From contig CANUEZ040000105.1 of the NCBI GenBank assembly GCA_948099385.1, forward strand, positions 4,583,001-4,647,000: a stretch of DNA of 64,000 bases. The letters run 5' to 3'. Origin of the DNA: Fasciola hepatica (lineage: Eukaryota > Platyhelminthes > Trematoda > Plagiorchiida > Fasciolidae). Of the stretch, positions 22,676-34,110 are shown one piece after another (within the stretch, counting starts at the first letter, position 1; each line of letters opens with the position of its first letter). Made by a program: the position numbers and the translations under genes. The notes under the pieces are model-generated. The model saw nothing but the letters and a program-made list of their open reading frames with translations, did no database searches and was not told the DNA's origin.

Positions 22676-24549
22676 TCAGGGTTGCCATGCATAGGAGCGA
22701 TGGGGTCTAAACAGGAGATAGAAGTGGGGAGCCGGCGGTGTGAAGGAAAGGTTGTTGGTGAGAAGGTGAGGCTGGGTTTCGGGGGGAGGTGCTGTCAAGA
22801 AAACGTCGGCGTTTGCGGCCGTGGGATTTCCGGGGTGGCTGAAGTAACCAGATGGTGGTTTGGAAGCCGAGGTAACGGGTAGTGGCAGGTGAGAAGGTAG
22901 AAAGTAGTGGTGGGGGGGTTCAACAGGATGCGCAGGGGGCGGGTAGTTATCGCTCGACCAGGACAGGCGAAATAACTGTAGTTGGTTGGGCTGGCCCATC
23001 CTATGTTCGGGAGAATGCGTGGAGCATGATAGTTGAGGCCGTTGATTACAGTTCAGCTGGAGGCTATTTATTTGTATCATTGGAGGAGAGAGAAACTGGT
23101 TACGGAGGTTCGGCGGGAGGTGCTGGCGCTCAAGCACATGATTGGGAAATCGTTTCCACATACTTAACGTATTCGGTACATTTGGTCTCGATGCATGATG
23201 ATGCATCACTTGGTGACCGTTTCTGTCTGTATTGTAACGTGGAGTTGGAAGGGCCTTTTTGGTTAGCCGAGGTACTACGCTAATACAGCCAGGCGGGGTT
23301 GGCTGCATTTGGATGATGCAGGGTTGTGTCCTGTCCGCCAACAAGCATGGATTATTAGGGTTTTATCCGGAGCGCATGGTAGGGGTTCCAAACGGGGCTT
23401 TAAGAAGACTTACTGGGGGATTACGGGAGTGGCCGGAGTAGCTAAATGCTGTGGGGGAGCATAGAATTCTGTCGGCCGGCGGGACCACTGGCTTTATAGT
23501 AGATTATGGCTTTTATGAACGATTTGTGTCCGCAAGAGGGTGGGACATGAGTTGGGGCAGGATGGGCTGTTGGCAGCAGACTTCTCCGGAGTCTTTTCTG
23601 GTGGTTAGACGGTAGGCAGTAGGTTGATGTAAGCAACAGCAGGCCTGGATGCACGGGACTTTGGTGGCCCTGGGCTAATAGTGGGTTTGGCATGGATATC
23701 GTTGCCGTTTGTGGGAGCGGAGGTTGGTGGTAGAAAGCATGGCCGTTTGCTAGGAGGATGTGCAGGAGATGGGGTGGTAGTCAGGTCTAGGCCAACTGGC
23801 GTAGGGCAGGCAACTGAGGGCTTTTGTGTTGCGGGGTGGTTCGACAGGCGGCGAGACGACGTTGCGACTGGTATTTCAGCTGCGGTTTGCTTTGATTTAG
23901 CTAAGGCACTTTTCGGCGATCGAAAAACCTCTTTTGAAGGGGAGTTTTATCCGGTAGTATTCGGGTTCTTTTGAATGAGGTTGCATTAGCAATGATTTGC
24001 CAACTGGTTATGAATTCTCCAGCTCTTATTTCGTCAGCAAATTGAAACTTCAAAGGACAGTCGTTGCGTTGTGATTTTTTGAGCAGCCGAGTGCAATAGC
24101 ATCTGTGGTGTGCCATGTTTGCAAGCATTCAGCATGGCAAATTTGGTTGACGGCAGGGGCAGTCGGTGATGGATGTTGAAAACTATCGCGTTTTTGGCGT
24201 TGGCTATACGCTTATGAACTTTAGTCGCAAGTGAGTCCAAGAAACGGCCCGCCATGGCTAGGCTTTGACGATTAGCTGTAGGGGTGGTTTCCATCATGTC
24301 AGATATAACAGATATCTTCAATAGAATATCATCGATGGACTGGATCTGGTTATGCAGGTCCGCCACTTTTTGATCTACTTCGTTAATCTTCTTGGTGACT
24401 ACATCATAAACATCAACGAGAGCTACTGAGCGTGGATTGAGCGCAGACAAAGGATGAGTGTTCCTGGTTTTTCTGGGCCTGACAGTACGAATTGCCTGAC
24501 CCGCACCCGGGAACTTGGCATATTTACGGGGGACCTTTGGGGCTTTCAT
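22676..24549 (-). pseudogene. ORF1 of CR1-like element E
   Basis: Starts at an ATG at 24,549. The first 171 codons are basic (KAPKVPRKYAKF), then a heptad-like stretch (DVVTKKINEVDQKVADLHNQ, continuing to about residue 85) suggests a coiled coil. A conserved block with NAIVFNIHHRLPLP and LNACK follows. After a frame break near 24,030, a Pro/Ser/His-rich stretch runs to 22,676, including an open frame of 222 codons at 22,676-23,344. Coiled coil plus nucleic-acid-binding domain is the usual plan of LINE ORF1 proteins. I see no CCHC knuckle. The role is inferred from position and architecture. Confidence 0.5.
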
Positions 24550-25640
24550 AAGCAGTTCAGGAGATAATGTGAAGAAGGCCGAAAGATCATGGGCCAGTAA
24601 GTTGAACTTTCCGAGAATGTTAAGCTACTAAGAAAATTTTGGGCAGTCTACTAAGCCTTTCTAGCTGAATCGCAGATGGTTACAAGCTTCATAAACATAA
24701 AAACCAAACTTAGCCTGGGGAAAATAGAGGCCCAGTGTGGGGCAGCTTTGTGTGGTTTATATCTTGCAACTGATCTACAGTTGTTTCATCGTGTATGACG
24801 ATGAGCCTGCCGGAAAAAGTTGGTGAAATGGCCGTTGACATTATCAAAGTAGTACAGCACAGCTGTTGAGCCTGACCAAAACCTTTTCGACGAGATACTG
24901 GAACCAATGCACCTCTTCACTTATTGTGCCCGCCTTAGCAACAGCACTGCTGTCCTGGGTTCAAGATGCGGGATGGAGGCTGACTTTAAAAACAATGCGG
25001 GACTCGGCAAACGGGACCAACATGATGTAAACTTTATCACCTAGGCGTCATCTTCGATAAAATGCGCCCCCGTTGACAACTTCAAGCATATCGTAAGAGG
25101 CATACTGATTGTCATTTGGCCCATACCATTTAGTGATGAGCTTCTTGTATTGAGGTTATTGCTTTATTTCAGAAAATTCCAAGACATGCCTCAGGGCCTG
25201 ACCAGCTGATGCAGGTGGCGGCAAAATTGGAGATCCAGTGAGATTCGGACATGCGTTTATGAAAAGGAAGGAAGAATGACTGGGTGATCCGTAATGAGAA
25301 CCAAGCCCGGCAGAATTGAATTTCACGGTTAGACGATCAAGTTGGCTACTGAGGTGGAGGACCATTGGTAAATACAGAGTGTATGCATCGAGGCTATGGC
25401 TACTGATGGTAGTAGCCGAGAGGAGCAAAATACTCTGGTTTGTTTAAAAAGGAGAAGATTGACACAAAAAGGGAAGCAGTAATAGTTGATAGCAGGCCAA
25501 AAAGATCCATCGGGTTGTGAACAGGGAGCTCATTAGTAGGTGGGGAATGAATACTGGAATCAGAATAGAATGATTCTAAGTCGTTAAAAATTCTCTCGGT
25601 CAGGTTTTTCAGAAAACGGTATGTGGGAAACAGATCTGTC
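24550..25640. other. No gene recognised
   Basis: About 1.1 kb between the 5' end of element E and the left arm of the inverted repeat around element B. Part may be 5' UTR of E. Open frames on both strands are short and lack motifs. Confidence 0.35.
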
Positions 25641-25649
25641 TTTCCGGTA

Positions 25650-25860
25650 CTTCACATAAGGCCAATACAGTACACGTACGGCTTGTTTTTTGTGAAATTG
25701 GTTAAGTTAGTAAATAGTCCGGATTATTCCCAGGAATTCACACTAGCAACTGTCAGGCTGACGGCTATGCATTCGTTCGGGTATTTTCGCCTCTGGTTTC
25801 GCAGACTGTTTCTTTTTCAATACCTTGCCGGCCTTTTGCCAGGGAAACGTCATCAATACG
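25650..25860 (+). repeat. Inverted arm X, left copy
   Basis: Matches the reverse complement of 30,285-30,490 with about 80-85% identity by eye. Anchors are GGTACTTCACAT, CCAATACAGTACACGTAC, AAGTTAGTAAATAGTCC, CCCAGGAATTCACA and CAACTGTCAGGC. It directly precedes the truncated ORF2 of element B. The family is not identified. Confidence 0.75.
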
Positions 25861-25869
25861 GGGCACCAG

Positions 25870-27692
25870 CGAACACAAGAAGGAGCTTTCAATGTCATCT
25901 GGCGAGTGACACGAGGCAGCTCCAAAAGGGGTCTGACAACGAGTCCTATCCCCAGTCGAGGTGATTGCCATCAGGTTGCGCCGACCAGTCTTATGCTCAC
26001 GAAAACAGTATCTATTTCTGAGGCCTTCAATGAGCATTTTTCTTCCTCCCTTATAAGCTGTCCTGGTATTCCCCCTCCTACAATCCAGCCCTGCACCTCT
26101 GCCTCTCTTTCATCGATTCCCTTCACCCATCTAGAAATTGAAAAATCAGTTTCGTCTATTAAACCTTCCTCGAAACCGGGACCAGATGATCTCCCACCGG
26201 CCCTCCTCCGTTTCGGTGGTCCTGACCTCCCTTTATTGTTACCTAATATGTATACCACCTCCATGATTCACAGTTTCGTCCCCCCTCAATGGAAATCCTC
26301 TGTTATAGTTCCGCGCTTCAAAAAGGGCGTATTACACGACCCAGATAACTATCGGCCCATTAATCACACCCCAGTAATCTGCAAAATTATGGAGAGAATT
26401 ATCAAAAGACACATTGTCCAGTACCTCTTATCTAACAACCTGCTGAACCCTGGTCACCATGGTTTCTTGAACTCCCGTTCTTGCTCTTCCTGCCAGCTTG
26501 ACTTTCTCAATGTCCTATCGTCTGCTGCCGACGCCGGCAACTCTGCAATTGTCCTGTACCTCGACATGTCCAAGGCTTTTGACCGTGTTCCCCATATTCA
26601 TCTGTTGGCCAAAATCCGATCTCTCGGTATTACTGACCCTCTCCTCTCCTGGCTATCCTCCTATCTCTCTAACAGATCACAAGCCGTGCTCGTCGACGGC
26701 CACCTATCTTCCGCCAAACCAATTACTAGCGGCGTCACCCAAGGCAGTGTCCTAGGCCCATTACTATTCCTTATTTATATCAATGACATTTTCTCTTCGA
26801 CACGGCACTCCTTTCCTTTTTGCCGACGGTATAAAAATAGTGTACTCTTTCCTCCCTAGTGACCGATCCGTGACTCTATGCAACATATCGCATGACTTAC
26901 TCGTTCTCCAAACTTGGTGCGTCTCGTGGTTCATGAAATTCTCTGCGGAGGAAAGCTTCCTTCTACCATACAAGTGCACGGTACCAACCGGCCAAATTTG
27001 TCTGGACGGCCTGCTCATCCTCATACACCCCATGGTTACCGATCTTGGCGTGCGCTACTCTTGTTCCTTTAACTTCTCGGAACAGGCATCATTCCAAAAT
27101 CGCTAAGGCTAAGAGAACCCTAGGCCTGATCAATCGGTGTTTCCTAATACCGGCCAGTCGCCTCTCCATGTATCTCTCACACGTGAGACCGCTCCTAGAA
27201 TATTGTCCCATTACCTCCAGCCTCTGGCCACGTTCCTCCATTGTATCTCTTGAGAACGTTCAGCGTACCTTCACCAAAAGGCTGTTGGGCGTATCCCTAG
27301 CCCTGACATACCGCTAGCGGTGTGAGCTCCTACAAATTGAGCCTCTATGGGTTCGTCGCATGAGGCTCAACCTGATTTTCCTCTTTAAGCTAATCCATAA
27401 CCTGGCCTACACCTCTTATCCCATCTCATTCGCTGCGCCCTGCTCCTACCCCATCCGGCACCGTGCCTTATCTCTCACTGTCCCTCATTCTAATCTCTGT
27501 CTGAAGTCCCGATTCTTTCTGTCAGCCTATTCCAAAATCTGGAATAAGCTGCCTCTTAGCTTACGCAGTGCCTCCTCGATGTTCGCTTTTAGGCGCGCAC
27601 TTTTGTCATACTTAACAGTCCCCAATGCTATATTGCTCACCAATGAGCTCGTCTCCGCCGACCTGGCCTTTGAAAGAGGTCTCACACTGTAA
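25870..27692 (+). pseudogene. CR1-like RT of element B, broken
   Basis: 5'-truncated ORF2 without endonuclease. The first frame (to 26,859) has the linker, a PGPDDLPPALLRFGG block, NYRPINHTPVICKIMERIIK, HHGFLNSRSC, then VLYLDMSKAFDRVPH (motif A) and SGVTQGSVLGPLLFL (motif B). A frameshift near 26,800 leads to FLFADGIKIVYSF: the second catalytic Asp of FADD has become Gly. A second frameshift occurs near 27,085, then RPLLEYCPI and ENVQRTFTKRLLG. A TAG at 27,315-27,317 precedes the last block (LNLIFLFKLIH ... SKIWNKLPLSLR) ending at 27,692. Similar in wording to C and E but on the opposite strand. Dead copy. Confidence 0.85.
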
Positions 27693-29549
27693 CTCTACTA
27701 CCTCTGCGTCACAAGCCACTAGGTACACCCCGCGAACTAAGGCCATTGCCTTCACTGATCCACAGCGAACCTACCGCCTGTCATCATAAGGTAACGCAAT
27801 TGCTCACCTACGTTCATCTCTTATCCATCATATTCACTATTTTTTCTCCTCAGTATCCGTTGATTCTCAGCTGGGGCACTCTCAGACTGCGCTTCTCTAT
27901 CCCTTTTCCCTCTCCAGTGATCCTCGCTGACGGCCAACCACTTCGGGCACTGTACTTACCATCTCCCTGGCAGGTGCACCTGGATAATATTGCTACACGG
28001 TCGTCTACCACTTGCTGCTTCCGTTGGCTCTCCTGCCCATGGTCTCACGGCTTGGTCAATTGTTCCTGGTTCACGCACCCCCATCGCGGTCGTTTCGTCT
28101 CCTGTACAATTATCCATGATCACTCGTGCCACTCCCAACAGTGCGGGGCGCGGTCGGATCCACCGCTATGGCCGGCGCACATCGGGCGTGCAGGCCGTCT
28201 GCAACGATGTGCGAGCGCAACCAGACTGGTGGATCACACCTCCTGCGTTCACTTCACGAAGTGTTTTTCAGGTTGGGTGCCCAGCGCACGGCCAGTCCCA
28301 CCCACTAGCACCGGTTGCGGATGGCAAGCCCTAACTTTTCTTGAACTACCGAATCCAATGCTGTCGGTTGAAAATTGCATGCTCCTCATCGTTTTTCCGC
28401 CACAGCTTGTTCACCTGTAGCTCTTATCATCTGTTTCCACTTCCCGTTTTTGTCGCCCTACCACGGTATGCACACCTTCCCGTTTTGTCCTCCCTCCTAT
28501 TGCCTCTCTCTACATCAGCTTTCACTGCCTTGAGTCACTATAGTCCTAACCACTCTTCTCTGTCGACGCTCGCCAATAACTCTTTTCCCACCTGCCGTCA
28601 TTGCTGGCTTCTATCATCTATGCGCTTGGTGTTACCCTCTGCTCAGAACGCCCATTGATAGCTTCCTTAAACCTGTCGCCCTGTTAATCCCTTCTCGTGC
28701 CCCATGCCATGAGACACAAACCGCACCCGCACCCATGCCCAATCCGCATATTAGAAATTGCCGCTCCAAACTTCGCATCTTTTACAGTCGTATTTATTAT
28801 CTAATCACCACCACCATATCTTCTTCACTTGGCCCCGCGATTCCTCTGCGGTTCTTTCCAGTGTCCTGATTAGTATCCACCTGTTCAATTGTCTGCCGGC
28901 ACACAGCTCTCCAGCTCCATTGCCCCAACTCCTTTGCGCATTCATTTTTTGTGGCCTTTTTGCTCTATTACTGGTCCACTTATCTCGGAGCTTCCCGCTT
29001 CCTTGTCCGCCTCCTTCGTGTTTCATCTGAAGTAAAATGATCTGATTGGTGATTTCTTACCTGTGTCTCCTCGGTCATTGCTTTCATCCCTTGATCCGTT
29101 TATTGCTCGCTACAGGCATTTCTCTGTACCTTCCAGTGTGGTCCGCTTTTCCATGTTCCACCATTGTAATGACAACGTTACGTCGTGACGTTCTTTTACA
29201 GTTCCAAATTGTTTGACCTGTCACTACCCGATTCCTCTGGTCCGTCACTACATCTCGCGCCTGCATTGATCAAATAATTAGACCCATTCTTACCTGTTTT
29301 CCTTGATCCTGTCTTTCATCTTCACTCTTCCATGAACTGCTCCTAACAGTCTTCATCACTTCTGTGCTTCCACATTCTATTTTTCTCTCCGTTGGGCTGC
29401 CACGTGCACTTGTCATGAAGTTAATCCACCACGAAATTCCAAAGTTAATCTTACAACCAATTGATCTAACATTACCTACTCCTCCTATTGACTGATAATT
29501 TCTTTCTAGGACCCCATTGTTATTGCTCCTGCTTCTCTTAAACCTATAC

Positions 29550-29583
<34 letters not shown>

Positions 29584-30255
29584 AACTTACGCATATATAT
29601 CTATGTTCACGCGCTCTGCATCTTGCAGTTCCTCACCTGCCATTTCTCTTGCTATCATCCCAACGACCGTCATCATAGGCATCCATCAACTCTACATCTG
29701 TGCCTCACATCTAACGTATCCAATCCTTCTAAATCGTTTTTGTCATCTGATCATCCCTCTACGTCTTGCATTGCTCGCTGCCTGTTTTACGGTGAGTTTT
29801 GTGTCCTGTCCGCCGACAATTCACTGCAAAGTACCAATGCTTCATTGTCATCTAATCCACTGCAGTGCACCTCACCTTTTTTTCCATCGTTCCTCGCTAC
29901 TGCAGTTCTTTGTACCGATTTCTAGCCTTTCTCATGTTTACCAGTCTGCCTCCATATGTAATTGCCCAGGACCAGCCATTCAGTCCACCTGACCTTGAAT
30001 TTCAAATCCACCGGGCATCCATTCAAATCCGCTCGTAAGCTCATTTAAACTCCACACAATCTCTATGGTGTGCATACGTTTATACTATTTTCATTCTACC
30101 TTATTCCCCCTTCTGAGCCTTTTTACCCAATATTTCCATGAAAGTCTCCATATTTCCATGAATTATATCTGTCCATTCCATCACCTGTATCTACATGATC
30201 ATGCACATGGCATGCTTCGGGCGCTTCCGAAATAAACCATTATTGTTATTATTAT
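27693..30255 (+). mobile_element. 3' UTR and tail of CR1-like element B
   Basis: About 2.5 kb of pyrimidine-rich non-coding sequence after the RT. A block at 27,850-28,420 is shared with the 3' UTR of element C at 9,040-9,760. A TA-rich run sits at 29,545-29,585. It ends TGATCATG, GGCATGC, TCCGAAATAAACC, then ATT and AGT trinucleotides at 30,238-30,268. Open frames such as 27,746-28,420 echo a frame in element C but contain no recognisable domain, and the frames are not conserved over their length. Confidence 0.6.
29545..29585. repeat. TA microsatellite
   Basis: Near-perfect alternating TA run inside the 3' UTR of element B. Confidence 0.9.
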
Positions 30256-30284
30256 TAGTAGTAGTAGTATGTCAAGGCACCGTT

Positions 30285-30490
30285 TCTTCCCTGGCCAAAG
30301 GCAGGCAAGATATTGAAACTGACACACAGTCAGCGAAAAGGGTGGCGAAATTATCCACACGAATGCGTAACCATCGGCCTGACAGTTGCAGTTGTGAATT
30401 CCTGGGAACAATCTGGACTATTTACTAACTTTATCGATTTTACAAAAATAAGCTGTACGTGTACTGTATTGGCTTGATGTGAAGTACCAG
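30285..30490 (-). repeat. Inverted arm X, right copy
   Basis: Reverse complement partner of 25,650-25,860. It starts about 20 bp after the tail of element B. Further similarity beyond 30,490 is unclear by eye. Confidence 0.75.
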
Positions 30491-31489
30491 GAAATACAGA
30501 ATGGAATGAGATGGTGAGATGCCCGGCAGATAAATTTTACTGGATGTGTGCTGATGGCTTTGGTCATATAGAAGATAGCCAAAACATCCGGTGGGGAAGA
30601 GTGCCAGATAGGCGATGAAGGAAATGACCGAAAGAAAACGGGTATTCCAACTGTCAATGGGATACTCAATGATAGGGCAGGCGTGAAGTAACATCGTTTA
30701 GGAATATAGCGATTAGTCAACCATGGGCACGCAGCTAGGGTAATTATGAAGACCAGTGGCGCATGGGGGTGACAGTGCTGCACTTTGGGCACACAGAAGG
30801 TAAGTGTTCATCTGACAATTACTACTTTTTAGAGTGGTCATGCCAAGGGGGCCAGCAGCAAAAGCCGCATGAGAATGACCCAGAGCAAAGAACGGAGACA
30901 GCCCCCTCGATATGGAAGGAGTGTAAAACTGGCACGTCTACAGGGCAGCAATGACTGCACTGCACTTGTATGCACACTTTGGAAGAACTAGGTGCATATC
31001 AGACGAACGATACATCTGGAGATAGAGACGGACTACTACAGTGGTGGAGAGAGATTGTCAGTTTGGAAACTGGTCAACGGGGATCACAATAAAATGGGCG
31101 GACCATGAAATACCGGAATGGAAGAGGTGAGGCGGGCGATAAGCCAGCCCAAGTTGCCAAGCCACAGCAATTACAGAGCTTGCAGCGCACAAAGTAGGCG
31201 GAGCAAAAGGAAGGTTAGTGAAAGTCCTTCAGTGACCGTTCTATAGACGGTGCTTGCAATGGCAACAGAGAGACGGGATGAAGCACTGGAGAATCTGATT
31301 CCAGGAAGAGTGTTGGAGCCCCAGATACAGGATAAAGTAAATCAATCGGCAAGGACAGCGGTAAAAATTCGCTGTTAGATTCTCAGAGAATAAGTTATAT
31401 AGCAAAGATTGACACATCGGGACGTGGAGAGCGATCCTCAGAGTGCTGACGAAGGTGGCTGCAGGAGAAAATCTGGTAATAGTTCGGGA
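30491..31489. other. No gene recognised
   Basis: About 1 kb with scattered short frames. A GAAGGTAAGT near 30,796 looks like a splice donor, but I could not attach it to a coding exon. Confidence 0.3.
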
Positions 31490-34110
31490 AATTATTCAAC
31501 TTATATTATGTGAGTGAGGATGTGCTGACATGGAACTGGCAACTCGAAAATAAAACGATGCGCGATGCAAAGCTTCGGGGGTTGCAGCGTTGGCTATCAT
31601 AGGAAGATTGCGGTGGAGAAAACGGAATGTAAGTGTGCCTCCATTACAGAATAATATGATACATATCATGCAATAGCACAAAATCTTTCCAGTCCAGCCT
31701 GTCCTACGGGTCAGGTGGCTTGGCTCAGCCGACCTTCTTCCAGCAGAGTCTCTGCAATAGGGTTTCTTCTGAGCAGCAATCACGGGGGAACGAAACCAAG
31801 TGAGTGAAAACGCTTGGGGTGGCTAACAGAATACCCTCACGCGTAACCGGTGGATCGGCAAAGTTCGGTCTGAAAACTGATTCATCTATCTTATCGCTCC
31901 CACGTACTCCCAGAGAGCTCTTCATGGGGGCTGAGGATTCATTCAACTATTGGACAATTTTTTCTTTCTCTCTGTCCAGAACAGCCTCCCACACCCAAAG
32001 AGCATTCGGGATCCATTTTGTAAGCTTGAAGCCAATCATCTGCGGTAATTCCGTCAATTATACCGGGTGTTCCAGGCCGATGCCAGCGTTGTCTAACGAA
32101 TAAAGCTAACCGTGAAAGGTGAAACGGTTCCTTATTCTGTCTAGTACTTGTTTGCTGACCGAAGCTCTTACTCGGCTGTAGTGTCGCGTTGGACCTAGTC
32201 AGCTTAGAAGGATGGAAATATCGCCCCGAATGGATAAGCACTCATCTTGCATTCTACAGCAGTTTTGTTTGCATCTTTTCCGCCGTCTCACATGAACCAT
32301 AATACATTTCTCTCTCCCGGTGGAGCCTGCTCTTGAGAAAGTACCTCCAATATATCGGCCGACATTGCTACTCTACCTAACCTGAACCAGCACATAACCT
32401 AAACCAACGGCGTCTTCCGGTTTGGTCCTTGCAACAATCAACATTTCAGTGATTCTCCGTGAAACTTAGCAGCACAGTCGGAAACAAAATACAGTTTTCC
32501 AAGCAACTTTAGGGGGAAAAGTGGAAGATGTGGCATGTACCATGTACTCTCTCCGAGTTACTGAAAGAAGTCGCTCTTTCTTTGTAGCCTAAAGTTTCTC
32601 TGCGCCTCATCGCGTTTCAGGCTGCCCCCAAATTTGTTCGCTTCAATCAGACCTTCCCTCCAGTTGTAGCAACCCAAAAAAAAATAACCGTTACTATCCA
32701 CGTAGCGATCGGTCTCTACATGCCACAGACGAGGCATCTAAAAATGACTCAACGGGCCTATGCTCCCATTCCATACCATCTCCAACGCAAGTTGATTCTC
32801 CCGGGATGAGAGGAAACAGTTTTTCCCGAAGTTTTGTGGCCTGTGGCCTTAGAGACAATGCCAATGTTGTTCGACGTATTCATTTTCCTTGGACACAGAA
32901 TTAACTGAGCCCTAAAGCCCGTGATTTCGTACAGTATCCAGCCCGAAGTAGTGTTTACTGCGTGGTGGGCCCGGAAGTTTTCCACTTTGTGACCCAGAAC
33001 TCAGAGTGCTTAAGGCAGGTCACGAACAAGAAGATCCAATTCATTGTCCTCCCAGCTTACGATCGCCAGGTCTTGAAGATGAAGCCATCTGGGTAAGGTC
33101 TAATCCTTTGGCTTCGGCGCCTGCATCTGAATATCTTTCAGTATGAATGCGTCCGTGGGCGCATAATATTGATTGTTGTTGAAGTGGGAGGTTGCAATGG
33201 TAGGCGAACCGCATCTATGGCTTGAGTCATCCTCAAGCGCCCAGGTGCCCCCAGGCCGATGCTTTCTAGCAAGATGCCGCTTCACGAATGTTGTACCGGA
33301 GTGGCTGTCCGCAAGAGCTTAGGCTCTGGCCACCCCACTAAGGGTCGCTGCGACTACGGAGACTACTCTCCGACTTACAGGCTCGCAGGTGAGCCGCGAT
33401 ATTGAACAAATTGAACGGAGCTTTGTTTTTTGGGTGCACTTTTCTTTACCTGGTGCAACAATCCGTGTTATCCGCCTGAGCGACTTTCTTGATCGCATCT
33501 GGCATGCACTCCTCGAACTGCTGCCTGGTGTATTCTATCGAGGCATACGGAAGAAAATCCCGCCGAGTAATCAATTTCCAATTTCCGTTCTTCGTGGCCT
33601 TAAAGAGCCGTGGGTTTGTGCCACTAGCCCTGCCCTCTGGGGAAGTACCTCTCTCAAGCGAAATTGTGTGCCAGTTCAATACTGATGGGTAAAATGATCC
33701 CATCCAGAATGCTGTGCTTGACCAGCACTTGGCCTGGTCAGTCTATTTTCGTGTCATGCAAATCGACCAAACCCGCTGCCGGCTATTCTCACCTGCCTGT
33801 CTGACCTGCAGGTCAGGTCCTCGAAGGTGGCTCCACGATCGACCCGGGATGTGTTCCAATTCTACGGCCCAGTGACTCTGTAGCTCCGGTGGTAGGCAAC
33901 GAACCATTGCCTCTGGAGTATGCAAAGAGCCCACTTCAGACATTTGGCTCAGATAGTCCAACTTTGTGTAACGGTTATGCATATTTAACCTGGGGTCAAA
34001 CATGACGTACAAGTTGCCTTTGGAACACCATCAGTCAAATTTCGGGTTACCCTGAAGGTTGAACAAAAGTGTCGTTCGGAAACCCGCTTGTTTCCTTACA
34101 GCACTGCTCT
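31490..34110 (-). pseudogene. BEL/Pao-type LTR retrotransposon remnant
   Basis: Read on the minus strand from right to left. A gag-like segment at 33,743-34,012 contains RYTKLDYLSQMSEVGS and VRCLPPELQSHWAV, resembling the RLP-LQ-W block of BEL gag. Decayed frames at 32,758-33,703 lie where zinc knuckle, protease and early RT are expected but show no firm motif. The segment 31,725-31,946 carries FRPNFADPPVTREGILLATPS followed by LLQRLCWKKVG, the characteristic block after the BEL/Pao RT catalytic box. Text continues as a WKDF block to about 31,500. No LTRs were found. Many stops and frameshifts. The RT-linked block gives the assignment. The gag part is weaker. Confidence 0.5.

Noticed and set aside
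22882..23283. + strand 133-codon frame opposite the ORF1 of element E
   Set aside because: It is the antisense of a Pro/Ser-rich coding stretch, which yields Gly-rich open frames by composition.
27746..28420. 224-codon frame in the 3' UTR of element B as a third ORF
   Set aside because: Echoed in element C, but frames shift between the copies and no domain is visible. Kept only as a question in the findings.
30763..30954. Short exon-like frame with a GGTAAGT donor
   Set aside because: No homology or partner exon recognised.
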